A DNA stretch of 64,000 bases from Caulobacter sp. FWC26. Lineage in GTDB: Bacteria; Pseudomonadota; Alphaproteobacteria; Caulobacterales; Caulobacteraceae. Below the pieces are notes generated by a model. That model saw nothing but the letters and a program-made list of their open reading frames with translations. It ran no database searches and had not been told where the DNA came from. Both the position numbers and the translations under genes were made by a program. The stretch spans positions 2,830,001 through 2,894,000 of the forward strand of contig NZ_CP033875.1 of NCBI RefSeq assembly GCF_002742645.2, written 5' to 3'. Numbering within the stretch: position 1 is the stretch's first letter; the number at the start of each line of letters is the position of its first letter. Positions 45,522-55,261 of the stretch are shown piece after piece.

Positions 45522-46145
45522 GTGCAAGACCCGTCAGACCTCTCCCCTCGCGCGGCCCGTACCCGCGCAGCCCTGCTTTCCGCCGGCTTTGAGCTTCTGG
45601 CCCTCAAGCCGATCGACGCCATTCCCGTCGACGAGGTCGTCGCCAAGGCCGGCGTGGCCAAGGGCAGCTTCTTCAACCACTTCGCCGACAAGCACGCCTT
45701 CGCCGCCGCGATCGCGGCCGAGGTGCGGCTTGAACTGGAAGAGCAGGTGACGCGCGCGAACCACGACATCGTCGATCCGGTCGAGCGCATCGCCAACGGC
45801 ATGTGGATCAGCGCGCGGTTCGCCATACACAACCCCAAGCGGACGGCGGTCCTGCTGCGCGGCCTTGGCGGAGTGACCGAGCGCGCGCACCCGTTGAACA
45901 AGGGCGTGTCGAACGATTTCGAAGCCGCCGGGAGACGGGGCCTGATCAGCCCGGAAGCCAGGAACACAGGCGTTCTCTACTGGCTGGGCCTGTGTCAGGT
46001 GCTGATGGCGAGCCTTCTGGACGCCCCCGACGACGGCGACGCGGCGCGGGTGCGCGTGCGAGAGATGATGACCCTGGGGCTGACGGGCTTGGGCGTAACG
46101 CCCGCAGACGCAGCCAAGCTGTCCGACCAGCGCTGGGCCGCCTGA
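45522..46145 (+). CDS. TetR-family regulator of the aromatic operon
   Basis: About 207 aa. GTG 45522 is preferred because both operators then lie outside the coding sequence; a TTG at 45483 is possible, though no good ribosome site supports either. HTH at about 10-55: RAARTRAALLSAGFELLALK, IDAIPVDEVVAKAGVAKGSF and FNHFADKHAFAAAI. The ligand domain is normal length for TetR repressors; the inducer is likely a pathway aromatic. Divergent from the dioxygenase gene. Confidence 0.85.
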   Translation: MQDPSDLSPRAARTRAALLSAGFELLALKPIDAIPVDEVVAKAGVAKGSFFNHFADKHAFAAAIAAEVRLELEEQVTRANHDIVDPVERIANGMWISARFAIHNPKRTAVLLRGLGGVTERAHPLNKGVSNDFEAAGRRGLISPEARNTGVLYWLGLCQVLMASLLDAPDDGDAARVRVREMMTLGLTGLGVTPADAAKLSDQRWAA

Positions 46146-46202
46146 TCGACCCGTCGCCACGCGGCGCTATGCGGGCCCCGCCGATCCACTAAGCTGCGCC
46201 CC

Positions 46203-47228
46203 ATGAGTCGCGATCATCCTGCCCCGCCGGCCGGCCGCATCAAGATGGCCGACATCGCCAGGCTGGCGGGCGTATCGACATCCACGGTCTCGCGCGCGCT
46301 CTCGGGCCACAAGTCCATCCCCCAGGGGCTGAGAGACCGGATCGCCGAGCTCGCCCAAGCCCACGGCTATGTCGTCAATCAATCGGCCCGCAGCCTTCGC
46401 CTGCAACGCACCCATGTCATCGGCGTGGTCGTGCCGCTGGGCCACGAGCGCGAGCAGCTGATCAGCGATCCGTTCTTTCTGGAGATGATCGGCCGGCTGG
46501 CCGACGAGATCACCGGCCGAGGCTACGAGGTGCTGTTGAAGAAGGTCGTTGCGCCCAGAACTGGATGGTTGCAGCGCATCGTCCAGTCGCAGCGGTCGGA
46601 CGGATTGCTGGTCATCGGACAAAGCGACCAGCACGACGCGCTCAACACCCTGGCCGACGAGTATCGCCCCCTGGTCGTCTGGGGCGGAGATATCGCCGAG
46701 CGTCGCTACTGCACGGTGGGCACGGACAATGTCGCGGGCGCGCGCATGGCCGTCCAGCACCTGGTCGCTCAAGGTCGACGACGCATCGCCTTTCTCGGAC
46801 CGCCCGGCGCGCCGGAAGTCGAGCTGCGCCGCGCAGGCTACCTTCAAGCCCTGAGCGAAGCGGGCCTGACGCCGGAGCCCGACCTCTTCGCGCCGGCCCA
46901 TTTCACGATCGAGACCGCGCAGCCGACAGTGCAGGCGCTGGTCGATAGCGGCGCGTCGTTCGATGCGGTGTTCGCCGCCTCCGACCTGATCGCGATGACG
47001 GCCGTTCAAACCTTGAAGCAGGCCGGTCGATCGGTTCCCGAAGAAGTCTCGGTGGTCGGCTTCGACGACATCGCGCTGGCGCAGCACGGCGCGCCGCCGT
47101 TGACCACGGTCCGCCAGGACCTGGCCGCCGGCGCGCGAGGCATGGTGGACCTGCTGTTTCGCCGCATTGCGGGCGGCGCCCCCGAGTCCGTATTCATGGC
47201 GCCGGAGCTCATCGTTCGCCAAACCTGA
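46203..47228 (+). CDS. LacI-family regulator of the sucrose locus (SuxR-like)
   Basis: 341 aa from ATG 46203. HTH: IKMADIARLAGVSTSTVSRA then LSGHKSIPQGLRDRIAELAQ and the hinge NQSARSLRLQRT; sensor domain ends VVGFDDIALAQHGAPPLTTV. It is followed by two identical CGCAATCGATTGCG operators and the receptor gene, the same order as suxR in xanthomonads. It probably represses receptor, amylosucrase, fructokinase and transporter genes until a sucrose-related sugar is present. Confidence 0.9.
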   Translation: MSRDHPAPPAGRIKMADIARLAGVSTSTVSRALSGHKSIPQGLRDRIAELAQAHGYVVNQSARSLRLQRTHVIGVVVPLGHEREQLISDPFFLEMIGRLADEITGRGYEVLLKKVVAPRTGWLQRIVQSQRSDGLLVIGQSDQHDALNTLADEYRPLVVWGGDIAERRYCTVGTDNVAGARMAVQHLVAQGRRRIAFLGPPGAPEVELRRAGYLQALSEAGLTPEPDLFAPAHFTIETAQPTVQALVDSGASFDAVFAASDLIAMTAVQTLKQAGRSVPEEVSVVGFDDIALAQHGAPPLTTVRQDLAAGARGMVDLLFRRIAGGAPESVFMAPELIVRQT

Positions 47229-47258
47229 GCGGTCGGAGCGTGAGTGTTGCCAAATTAA

Positions 47259-47316
47259 CGCAATCGATTGCGAATTTCATGAACACCGTCATTTTTGGCC
47301 TTCGCAATCGATTGCG
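47259..47316. promoter_or_regulatory. pair of identical LacI operators before the sucrose receptor gene
   Basis: CGCAATCGATTGCG, a perfect 14-bp palindrome, occurs at 47259-47272 and 47303-47316, centres 44 bp apart, close to four helical turns. The arrangement suits binding of a LacI tetramer or two dimers over the promoter, with or without a small loop. Confidence 0.85.
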
Positions 47317-47378
47317 TATGACGCATGGTGTCATCGCAGCCATCGCCAAAAGAAGCGGCGGCGACAGAGGAGGAAGTG

Positions 47379-49829
47379 ATGAACAGGCAAAAAGCTCGCC
47401 TGCTGGCCGGCGTCGCCGTGCTGACCGTGCTGCCCTTGGCGGCGCACGCCCAACAGACCACCCCGCGCGATAACGACGTCCTGGAGCTCGACGCCGTCGT
47501 CATCACCGCCTCGCGCGACGGCGCGACCAAGATGAACTCATCGATTTCCGTGAGCGCGCTGTCGGCCGACCAGATCCTGGCCCAGGCCCCGCGCTCGACC
47601 GCCGAAATCTTCCGAGGCCTACCGGGCGTGCGTTCGGAATCCACCGGCGGCGACGGCAACGCCAACATCGCCGTGCGCGGCCTGCCCGTGGCCTCGGGCG
47701 GCGCCAAGTTCCTGCAACTGCAGGAAGACGGCCTGCCGGTCATGGAATTCGGCGACATCGCGTTCGGCAACGCCGACATCTTCCTCCGCGCCGATCAGAA
47801 CGTGGCCCGTATCGAGTCGGTCCGCGGCGGCTCGTCCTCGACCTTCGCGTCGAACTCGCCCGGCGGCGTCATCAACTTCATCAGCAAGACCGGCGAGGTC
47901 GAGGGCGGCGAGATCGCCCTGACCAAAGGGCTCGGCTACGATCACACGCGCCTGGACTTCGACTACGGCGCGCCGATCAGCGACACGCTGCGCTTCCATG
48001 TCGGCGGCTTCTACCGCGAGGGCGAAGGCGCGCGGAAGTCGGGCTACACCTCCGAGAAGGGCGGCCAGATCAAGGCCAACCTGACCAAGGACTTCGAGAA
48101 CGGCTTCGTTCGGCTGAGCGTCAAATATCTGAACGATCGCGCCGTCGGTTACCTGCCGATGCCGACGCGGGTGAGCGGCTCCAACGGCGATCCGGACATC
48201 GGCTCGTTCGCCGGCTACGACATCGGCCGCGACGATCTGCAGTCGGTTTACCTGACCAGCAATCCGGGCCTCGACGGCGATGGCAACCGCCGCATCAGCA
48301 AGGTCGCCGACGGTATGCACCCCGACACCCTGCAGTTCGGCGCCGAAGCCAAGTTCGACGTTGGCGGCTGGAAGATCGAGGACCGCTTCAAGGTCGCCAA
48401 GACCTCGGGCCGCTTCGTCGCCCCCTTCCCCGCCGAGGTGCTCGGAGCTCAGGCGCTGGCGACCTCGATCGGCGGCGCGGGCGCGACCCTGCGCTACGCC
48501 AATGGCCCGAACGCGGGCCAGGCGATCACCGCGCCGGGCAGCCTGAACGGCAACGGCCTGGCGATGCGGATCCACATGTTCGACGTCGAGATCAACGACT
48601 TCGGCAACGCCATGAACGACCTGAAGCTGTCGCGCAGCTTCGATACGGGCGAAGCGGTGATCGACGTGACGGCCGGCTACTACAAGTCGCGCCAGACCAT
48701 CGCCATGGACTGGCTGTGGAACACCTTCGTCTCGGAAGTGAAGGGCGACAACGCCGCCCTGCTCGACGTCTTCAACAGCGCCGGGACCAAGCTGACCCAG
48801 ACGGGCCTCGCCGCCTACGGCGTGCCGCTGTGGGGCAACTGCTGCACCCGCCGCTACGACGTCACCTACGACATCGACGCGCCCTATCTGAGCCTGTCGA
48901 GCCGTATCGGCGCCCTGAGCCTGGACGCCAGCCTTCGCCGCGACGAAGGCAAGGCGCGCGGCCTCTATGCGGGCGCCAAGCAAGCCGCAATCGACGTCAA
49001 TGGCGACGGCGTGATCCAGAACGTCGAGCAGAGCGTATCGGTGATCGACAACGCCAAGGCCTCGCCGGTCAACTACGACTGGGGCTACACGTCCTGGTCG
49101 CTGGGCGCGAACTATCAGTTCAATCCTGACGTCGCGGCCTTCGCTCGCGTCAGCCGCGGCGGCCGCGCCAACGCCGACCGCCTGCTGTTCGGCAAGGTCC
49201 GCGCCGACGGCACGGTGTCCAAGGAAGACGCCGTCGACATGGTCGACCAGGTCGAGGGCGGGGTGAAGTATCGCCGCAACGGCTTTGGCCTGTTCGCGAC
49301 GGCCTTCTGGGCCCGCACGCAGGAGCAGAACTTCGAGGCCACCAGCCAGAAGTTCTTCGACCGCACCTACAAGGCCAAGGGCGTCGAACTGGAGGCCAGC
49401 TATCGCATCGGCGGTCTCTCCATCACCGGCGGGGCCACCTACACCGACGCCGTCATCGACAAGGACGCCCTGACGCCGGCCGTCGTCGGCAATACGCCGC
49501 GCCGCCAGGCCAAGTGGATCTACCAGTTCGCCCCGACCTGGACGATCAACGATAAGGCCACGATCGGCGCCAGCGTCATCGGCACCACCAAGGCCTACGC
49601 CCAGGACGACAACCAGTTGATCTTCCCGGCTTACGCCCAGGTGAACGCCTTCGCCGAGTACAAGCTGGCGGAAACGCTGTCGCTTTCGGTCAACGCCAAC
49701 AACCTGTTCGACAAGGTCGGCCTGACCGAGGCGGAAGAAGGTTCGATCACGGCGGGGGCGGTCAATGCGATCCGCGCGCGCTCGATCAACGGCCGAACTG
49801 TCACGGCGACGCTTCGCTACAGCTTCTAG
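47379..49829 (+). CDS. TonB-dependent receptor of the sucrose locus (SuxA-like)
   Basis: 816 aa from ATG 47379, with GAGGAGGA just upstream; signal peptide ARLLAGVAVLTVLPLAAHA. Plug: LDAVVITASRDGATKMNSSI, AEIFRGLPGVRSESTGGDGN, ARIESVRGGSSSTFASNSPG and VINFISKTG. The barrel ends VTATLRYSF with the expected terminal Phe. A vicinal Cys pair (GNCCTRRYD, near residue 490) lies in what should be an extracellular loop. By position it matches SuxA, which takes up sucrose in Xanthomonas. Two LacI operators lie upstream and tandem hairpins downstream. Confidence 0.92.
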   Translation: MNRQKARLLAGVAVLTVLPLAAHAQQTTPRDNDVLELDAVVITASRDGATKMNSSISVSALSADQILAQAPRSTAEIFRGLPGVRSESTGGDGNANIAVRGLPVASGGAKFLQLQEDGLPVMEFGDIAFGNADIFLRADQNVARIESVRGGSSSTFASNSPGGVINFISKTGEVEGGEIALTKGLGYDHTRLDFDYGAPISDTLRFHVGGFYREGEGARKSGYTSEKGGQIKANLTKDFENGFVRLSVKYLNDRAVGYLPMPTRVSGSNGDPDIGSFAGYDIGRDDLQSVYLTSNPGLDGDGNRRISKVADGMHPDTLQFGAEAKFDVGGWKIEDRFKVAKTSGRFVAPFPAEVLGAQALATSIGGAGATLRYANGPNAGQAITAPGSLNGNGLAMRIHMFDVEINDFGNAMNDLKLSRSFDTGEAVIDVTAGYYKSRQTIAMDWLWNTFVSEVKGDNAALLDVFNSAGTKLTQTGLAAYGVPLWGNCCTRRYDVTYDIDAPYLSLSSRIGALSLDASLRRDEGKARGLYAGAKQAAIDVNGDGVIQNVEQSVSVIDNAKASPVNYDWGYTSWSLGANYQFNPDVAAFARVSRGGRANADRLLFGKVRADGTVSKEDAVDMVDQVEGGVKYRRNGFGLFATAFWARTQEQNFEATSQKFFDRTYKAKGVELEASYRIGGLSITGGATYTDAVIDKDALTPAVVGNTPRRQAKWIYQFAPTWTINDKATIGASVIGTTKAYAQDDNQLIFPAYAQVNAFAEYKLAETLSLSVNANNLFDKVGLTEAEEGSITAGAVNAIRARSINGRTVTATLRYSF

Positions 49830-49835
49830 TCCCCT

Positions 49836-49865
49836 GGCCGGGCGGGCCTCCTGCCCCGCCCGGCC
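49836..49865 (+). other. first hairpin after the sucrose receptor gene
   Basis: GGCCGGGCGGG (49836-49846) pairs perfectly with CCCGCCCGGCC (49855-49865), 11 bp, loop 8. No T tract; likely an mRNA 3'-end stabiliser or part of a tandem terminator with the next hairpin. Confidence 0.55.
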
Positions 49866-49870
49866 GATTA

Positions 49871-49902
49871 GCCTCGCCAAGCCGTTCAAGGCTGGGCGAG
49901 GC
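49871..49902 (+). terminator. terminator or attenuator between receptor and amylosucrase genes
   Basis: GCCTCGCC (49871-49878) pairs with GGCGAGGC (49895-49902), extended after one mismatch by AGCC/GGCT, loop 6, followed by TCCTCTTT. The amylosucrase start is only 24 bp farther, so the enzyme genes rely on read-through. Confidence 0.65.
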
Positions 49903-49926
49903 TCCTCTTTCAACGAGTTCGCTGGC

Positions 49927-51750
49927 ATGGCCTTCGCCGCATCGACCCCGACGCACGAGAATCGCGTCCAGGCCCGCTTTACGCGGCTCTGGCCGGAGAT
50001 CGAGCGGCGCTTCGCCAGTCTCTACGGCCAGCATCCGCGCGGCGCGGAGGTGATGGATCGTCTCAAGCGCACGCTCATGGACGCTGCGCTGGCGCGTCCA
50101 CAACCCCTTCGCGCCTTGGACGCGGCTCGGGAAGCCGACCCCGACTGGCTGCAGACGCCGGGCCAAAGCGCCTACACCTTCTACGTCGATCGCTTCGCCG
50201 GCGACCTGAACGGCGTTCGCGACAAGCTGGACTACCTGTCCGACCTGGGCGTGCGCTGGCTCCATCCCCTGCCCCTTCTGGAGCCACGTCCTGGCGACAG
50301 CGATGGCGGCTTCGCCGTGGCCGACTACCGCAAGGTGGATCCCAAGCTGGGAACGATCGACGACCTTGAGGCTCTGGCCGACGACCTGCGCCGCCGCGAC
50401 ATGGGTCTCATCCTGGATGTGGTGTGCAACCACACCGCCCGCGAACACGCCTGGGCCGTCAAGGCGCGCGCAGGCGACCCCGCCTATCGCGACTACTATA
50501 TCGTGCTCCCAGACGCGCAGAGCGCCGCCGGCCGCGACCAGGAGCTGATCGACGTCTTCCCCGACACGGCCCCCGGCAGCTTCACCTATGACGCGGAGAT
50601 GGGCGGCTATGTCTGGACCACCTTCTATCCGTTCCAGTGGGACCTGAACTACGCCAACCCGGCCGTCTTCGCCGAGATGCTGGAGGTTCTGATCTTCCTG
50701 GCCGGCAAGGGCGCGCAGGGCTTCCGGCTCGACAGCGCGCCGTTCCTCTGGAAGCAGGCCGGCACCACCTGTCGCAACCTTCCCCAGACCTATGACATCG
50801 TCGAGGCCTGGCGCGCGGCGTTGTCGATCGTAGCGCCGGGCGTCGTGCTGCTGGCCGAGGCGATCGAGAGCCTGGAGGACGTCATCCCGTTCTTCGGTCG
50901 CGCGGCGCCGGGCTGCAACCTCGCCTACAACAATGTGGTCATGACCGCCCTGTGGGCCGCGCTGGCCGACGGCGACGCCGCCATCGCGCGTCATTGCCTG
51001 GCCGTGGCCGCGCGGAAGCCCGCTCAGGGCGTCTGGTTGAACTATGTCCGCTGTCACGACGACCTGATCTGGAACGCGCTCGCCGCCTATGCGCCGCCCG
51101 CCGATCTGGCGCGCTGGTCGGCGGCCTATGGCCGGGGCGAGGGTTTCTCGCGAGGGCGCGCCTTCCAGACCGCCGATGGCGGCGTGCCGTCCACCAACGG
51201 GATGGCGGCCTCCCTGGTCGGCCTCGACGCGGCCGACGACATCGAGAGCGCAGCTGCGCGCCGCCTTTGCCTGCTCTACGGCGTGATTCACGCGCTGGAT
51301 GGCTGGCCGCTGATCTACATGGGCGACGAGATCGGCCTCGGCGATGACGAGACCTACGAACAAGACCCCCTCCGCGCAGGCGACGGGCGCTGGCTGCATC
51401 GTCCACTGATGGACTGGCGTCGGGCCGAGCGTCGTCGAGCGTCGGGTTCCGTCGAGTCTGGCCTGTTCACAGCTTTCGCCCGCTTTGGGCGCGCGGCGCG
51501 GGCCCTGGCGTCCTTCGGCGTCTCCGGCGCGGCCGCGCCGATTGACCTGGGGGCGCGTCAGGTCTTGGCCTTCCAGCGAATGGGCGAGGCCGGCCAACTG
51601 CTGTGCGTGGCCAATCTTTCCGCCGAACCCGTGGAGATCACCCTGCCCCCGGCCTATGCCGAGGACGCGCTCGATATCCTGACCGACGAGGCCGCCGCCT
51701 CCGTCGTTCGCCTGGAGTCCTACGCGCAGAAATGGCTGGTCGCTCGATGA
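49927..51750 (+). CDS. amylosucrase-type GH13 enzyme (SuxB-like)
   Basis: 607 aa, near the 628 aa of Neisseria amylosucrase and including its N-terminal helical domain (about 1-75). Catalytic residues: nucleophile Asp269 ([13 protein letters not shown]), acid/base Glu311 (VLLAEAIES), and Asp378 (VRCHDDLIW); [11 protein letters not shown] is also present. It splits sucrose, releasing fructose and transferring glucose to a glucan or water. No signal peptide, so cytoplasmic; sucrose must first cross the inner membrane by the MFS protein encoded two genes on. ATG 49927 has no evident ribosome site. The fructokinase start overlaps its stop (ATGA). Confidence 0.88.
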   Translation: MAFAASTPTHENRVQARFTRLWPEIERRFASLYGQHPRGAEVMDRLKRTLMDAALARPQPLRALDAAREADPDWLQTPGQSAYTFYVDRFAGDLNGVRDKLDYLSDLGVRWLHPLPLLEPRPGDSDGGFAVADYRKVDPKLGTIDDLEALADDLRRRDMGLILDVVCNHTAREHAWAVKARAGDPAYRDYYIVLPDAQSAAGRDQELIDVFPDTAPGSFTYDAEMGGYVWTTFYPFQWDLNYANPAVFAEMLEVLIFLAGKGAQGFRLDSAPFLWKQAGTTCRNLPQTYDIVEAWRAALSIVAPGVVLLAEAIESLEDVIPFFGRAAPGCNLAYNNVVMTALWAALADGDAAIARHCLAVAARKPAQGVWLNYVRCHDDLIWNALAAYAPPADLARWSAAYGRGEGFSRGRAFQTADGGVPSTNGMAASLVGLDAADDIESAAARRLCLLYGVIHALDGWPLIYMGDEIGLGDDETYEQDPLRAGDGRWLHRPLMDWRRAERRRASGSVESGLFTAFARFGRAARALASFGVSGAAAPIDLGARQVLAFQRMGEAGQLLCVANLSAEPVEITLPPAYAEDALDILTDEAAASVVRLESYAQKWLVAR

Positions 51751-52652
51751 GCCGCGTCGCTGCGATCGAGCTTGGCGGCACCAAGGCGCTGGTCGCTTTC
51801 GGATCAAGCCCGTCCGACCTGACGCCCGCGACGCGGATCGCCACCACCTCGCCCGATGAGACGCTGGCGCGGATCGAGGCGGTGCTCGACGCCAAGCGGG
51901 GCGGGTTCGATGCGATCGGCGTCGCCAGCTTCGGCCCCATCCGTCTCGACAGGCGTGCTTCGGACTGGGGCCATATTCTCAAGACACCCAAGCCCGGCTG
52001 GTCCGGCGCGGATGTCGCTCAGCGACTGAGCGATCGGTTCGGCGCGCCGCTGGCGCTCGACACCGACGTGAACGGCGCGGCGCTCGGCGAAGGCCGATGG
52101 GGCGCAGCGAAGGGCCTGTCCACCTACGCCTATATCACGATCGGCACCGGCGTCGGCGTCGGCCTGATCGTCAACGGCGCGCCAGTACACGGCCTTCTGC
52201 ATCCTGAGGCCGGCCACCTGCTGGTGCGGCGCGACGCGGCCAGGGACCCGTTCATCGGCGCCTGCCCCTTCCACGGCGACTGCCTGGAAGGCCTGATCAG
52301 CGGACCGGCCCTGGCGGCGCGGACTGGCGCCCCCGGAGAGACCCTCGCCGCAGACGACCCCCTCTGGGACCTTGTCGCCGATTATCTGGGCCAACTGCTG
52401 TGCAGCCTCGCGCTGACCGTATCGCCCGAGCGCATCATCGTCGGCGGCGGCGTCGGCATGAACCCGCACGTGCTGAGCCGTGCGCGAGCCAAGCTACAGA
52501 GCGCCCTCGCCGGCTATCTTGACGCATTGACCACTGACGCGGCGATCGAAACCCTCGTCGTCGCTCCGGCGCTCGGCGGCGACGCCGGTCTCCTCGGGGC
52601 GGTCGCCTTGGCCCAGGCCGCCAACCCACAAGTCCAGGAGCTGACGCAATGA
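51747..52652 (+). CDS. ROK-family fructokinase
   Basis: 301 aa. Phosphate loop [15 protein letters not shown], sugar-site [23 protein letters not shown], and the ROK zinc motif [12 protein letters not shown] with [14 protein letters not shown] kinases of this type phosphorylate fructose, the product released by the amylosucrase encoded just upstream, giving fructose-6-P. It overlaps both neighbours by 4 bases (ATGA at each end), indicating tight coupling. Confidence 0.9.
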   Translation: MSRVAAIELGGTKALVAFGSSPSDLTPATRIATTSPDETLARIEAVLDAKRGGFDAIGVASFGPIRLDRRASDWGHILKTPKPGWSGADVAQRLSDRFGAPLALDTDVNGAALGEGRWGAAKGLSTYAYITIGTGVGVGLIVNGAPVHGLLHPEAGHLLVRRDAARDPFIGACPFHGDCLEGLISGPALAARTGAPGETLAADDPLWDLVADYLGQLLCSLALTVSPERIIVGGGVGMNPHVLSRARAKLQSALAGYLDALTTDAAIETLVVAPALGGDAGLLGAVALAQAANPQVQELTQ

Positions 52653-53884
52653 CGTCGACGGCACAGGTCACGCAGGACCCGCGACGGATCCGCATCCTGA
52701 CCTATCTGATGTTCATGATGTTCGCGATGACCACCGACTCGGTCGGCGTGATCATCCCCCACGTAATCAAGACCTTCGAGCTGGGCATGGCGGCGGCGGG
52801 CTCGTTCCACTACGCCAGCATGACCGGCATCGCGCTGGGCGGGGTGGGTCTGGGCTTCCTTGCCGATCGACTGGGCCGTAAGGCGACGATCGTCATTGGC
52901 CTGGTCGCCTTCGCCGTCACGGCCTTTCTGTTCGCCGTGGGCCAAACCTTCGGCTTTTTCGTCGGACTGCTGCTGATCTCGGGACTGGCGATCGGGGTCT
53001 TCAAGACCGGCGCCCTGGCCCTGATCGGCGACATCTCGACCTCGACCCGCGCCCACACCGCCACCATGAACATGGTGGAGGGATTTTTTGGCCTGGGCGC
53101 CATCATCGGACCGGCGATCGTGGCCGCCCTGTTGGCGAACGGGGCTTCGTGGAAGTGGCTCTATGTCATCGCCGGCGCGCTATGTGTCCTGCTGATCATC
53201 GCGGCGATGACCGTCCGCTATCCCGAGGTTCCGCGGACGGCGCAGGAGAAGACCGATCCCCGTGCGACGCTGGCGATGTTCGGCAACCCCTACGCGCTCG
53301 GCTTCAGCCTGGCGATCATGCTGTATGTCGGGGTCGAGACGGCGATCTATGTTTGGATGCCGACCCTGTTGGCGGGGTACAAGGGGCCGGCCGTCGCTTT
53401 GGCGGCGTACGCCCTGTCGATCTTCTTCGTTCTGCGCGCCGCTGGACGCTTCCTTGGCGCCTGGCTCCTCAGTCGCCTGGCCTGGACCCAAGTGGTCGCG
53501 CTCTGCAGCGTGGCGATCCTGGTCTGCTTCGGCGCGGCCCTGACGGGCGGGCGCGAGGTGGCGGTGTTCTCGCTGCCGTTCTCGGGCCTGTTCATGTCGG
53601 TGCTCTACCCGACCCTGAACTCCAAAGGCATCAGCTGCTTTCCCAAGGCCCAGCACGGCTCGGTCTCCGGCGTCATCCTGTTCTTCACCTGCGTCAGCGC
53701 GGTGGTGTCTCCCTGGATGATGGGCCTGGTCAGCGACCATTTCGGCGACGCCAGCTACGGCTTTGGGCTGGCGACTGTGCTGGCCGCGGCCCTGGCGCTG
53801 CTGGCCGCGTTCAACCTGGTCGCCGACCCCAGCCGCCATAAGCTGCTGGCCCGGCAGGAAGCCGACTATGTCGTGGCGGACTAG
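52649..53884 (+). CDS. MFS sugar transporter of the sucrose locus (SuxC-like)
   Basis: 411 aa with twelve hydrophobic helices. MFS signature [16 protein letters not shown] after helix 2; helix 4 region [20 protein letters not shown]. Start overlaps the kinase stop (ATGA). It probably moves sucrose or a related sugar across the inner membrane to the cytoplasmic amylosucrase. Its stop lies 3 bp from the convergent ABC permease stop. Confidence 0.87.
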   Translation: MTSTAQVTQDPRRIRILTYLMFMMFAMTTDSVGVIIPHVIKTFELGMAAAGSFHYASMTGIALGGVGLGFLADRLGRKATIVIGLVAFAVTAFLFAVGQTFGFFVGLLLISGLAIGVFKTGALALIGDISTSTRAHTATMNMVEGFFGLGAIIGPAIVAALLANGASWKWLYVIAGALCVLLIIAAMTVRYPEVPRTAQEKTDPRATLAMFGNPYALGFSLAIMLYVGVETAIYVWMPTLLAGYKGPAVALAAYALSIFFVLRAAGRFLGAWLLSRLAWTQVVALCSVAILVCFGAALTGGREVAVFSLPFSGLFMSVLYPTLNSKGISCFPKAQHGSVSGVILFFTCVSAVVSPWMMGLVSDHFGDASYGFGLATVLAAALALLAAFNLVADPSRHKLLARQEADYVVAD

Positions 53885-53887
53885 CCT

Positions 53888-55261
53888 CTAAAGCAACACG
53901 CCTTCGCCACGCCCTTCTCGCCTGGATCGCCATGCGCCGGCGCCGGCGACCAGGGCGCTCATCCCCAACAGGCCCAGCAGCAAGCTGCCCGGCCAACCGC
54001 CCGGATCGGGGGCGGCTTGGTACTGCGGTGCGCGCGCAAAGTCGTCGCGGCCGAATGGGCGGTCCCGGAAGAGATATGGGTAGTAGAACCGGCGCAGAGC
54101 CCCATGGAACGCCCGGATGCGATCCTGATAGGCGATCTGCGCGGCCGGATCGGCGCCAGCCAGGCGATGTAACGCCAGCTGCGCGGCCACACCCGGCGTC
54201 ACAAAGCCCAGCCGCTCGCTCCACGCGGCCCGCTTGAGCACGCCGTCGCGATAGGCGCGCGCCAGGTCCGCGGCGCTTTCATCGCCCACCTGATGGAAGG
54301 CGAAATACCATTTCCAATGGAACGCCTCGGTGAGCGGCGCGGTGTCCTTCCATTCGGGATGGGTGCGGAAGAACGCGTCCATAGTCTGGGATTTCGGGAT
54401 GTCCCACGCCCGATGGACGGCGGTGCGCTGGCGCTGACCCAGCTCCATGCCCTGGCGTAGCGGAATGGCGCTGTTGATCACCACGTGACCGATCGCAGGC
54501 ACGATCAGGGTCAGCGTCATCCAGGCCGCCGCCAGCGTCATGGCGTTGGCGAGCGAGCCGCGCTTGGCTCGGGCCACCACGACGCTGAGCGTGGTCCAGA
54601 AGGCGAGATAGGCCAGCACGACCAGCAGAACCGCCCCGGTCTTCCACAGCGCCGTCCCGGCGATCGCTGCGCCGATCAGGAACGGAACCGCCAGCGCCAG
54701 GAACAGACCCGCCGCCCGCACCGCGATCCGCGCGCGCCACAATCCGGACGGCGAACCCGCCGAGGCCGTCAGCGCGCCCAGCCGCCCCGCTTCCCGCTCT
54801 CCCGACCGCAGGTCGTGGAACAGCAGGATCACGAACAGCGGGGCCAGATAGACCAGCACGAAGGCGAAATCGAAGCGGCCCGGCAGCGCCGCCTCGGGAT
54901 TTCCGATCTCGCCCTCATAGAGCTGCGCCTCCAAGCCCAGGGCCCGCACGCGCAGTACGTAGGGCGAGACGTCCCGCGTGCCGATCGCCGCGAACGCCAG
55001 GTCCGAAGGCGGGTCCCAGGTGGCGTGAAAGGTGTAGTAGGCCGCGTTGCCGGGGTCCTTCTCGCGCGACGCCCAGTCGGCGATCGCGGCGACGTCGGCC
55101 GCCTGTTGGGGCGCGATCCGGGCGATGGTCGCCTGTTGCCGCGCGACCTCGACCACCCCCGCGCCGACCGCCACGGCGGACAGCAGGAAGAGGCAGAGAA
55201 CGGCCGCGACGGCCGATTTCAGGCCCAGCAGAAACCGCGCCTCGCGAAACAGGGCGTTCAT
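53888..55261 (-). CDS. ABC transporter permease, DUF3526 type (second copy)
   Basis: 457 aa from ATG 55261, overlapping the upstream permease stop (ATGA). One N-terminal helix (KSAVAAVLCLFLLSAVAVGA), a periplasmic domain of about 140 residues, then helices including FDFAFVLVYLAPLFVILLF, HDLRSGEREAGRLGALTAS, and VVLAYLAFWTTLSVVVARA, a second soluble loop (about 285-410), and a final helix. Layout and motifs match the neighbouring permease, so the two are paralogues forming one ABC-2-like exporter or membrane-remodelling complex. Cargo unknown. Confidence 0.78.
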   Translation of the reverse strand: MNALFREARFLLGLKSAVAAVLCLFLLSAVAVGAGVVEVARQQATIARIAPQQAADVAAIADWASREKDPGNAAYYTFHATWDPPSDLAFAAIGTRDVSPYVLRVRALGLEAQLYEGEIGNPEAALPGRFDFAFVLVYLAPLFVILLFHDLRSGEREAGRLGALTASAGSPSGLWRARIAVRAAGLFLALAVPFLIGAAIAGTALWKTGAVLLVVLAYLAFWTTLSVVVARAKRGSLANAMTLAAAWMTLTLIVPAIGHVVINSAIPLRQGMELGQRQRTAVHRAWDIPKSQTMDAFFRTHPEWKDTAPLTEAFHWKWYFAFHQVGDESAADLARAYRDGVLKRAAWSERLGFVTPGVAAQLALHRLAGADPAAQIAYQDRIRAFHGALRRFYYPYLFRDRPFGRDDFARAPQYQAAPDPGGWPGSLLLGLLGMSALVAGAGAWRSRREGRGEGVLL

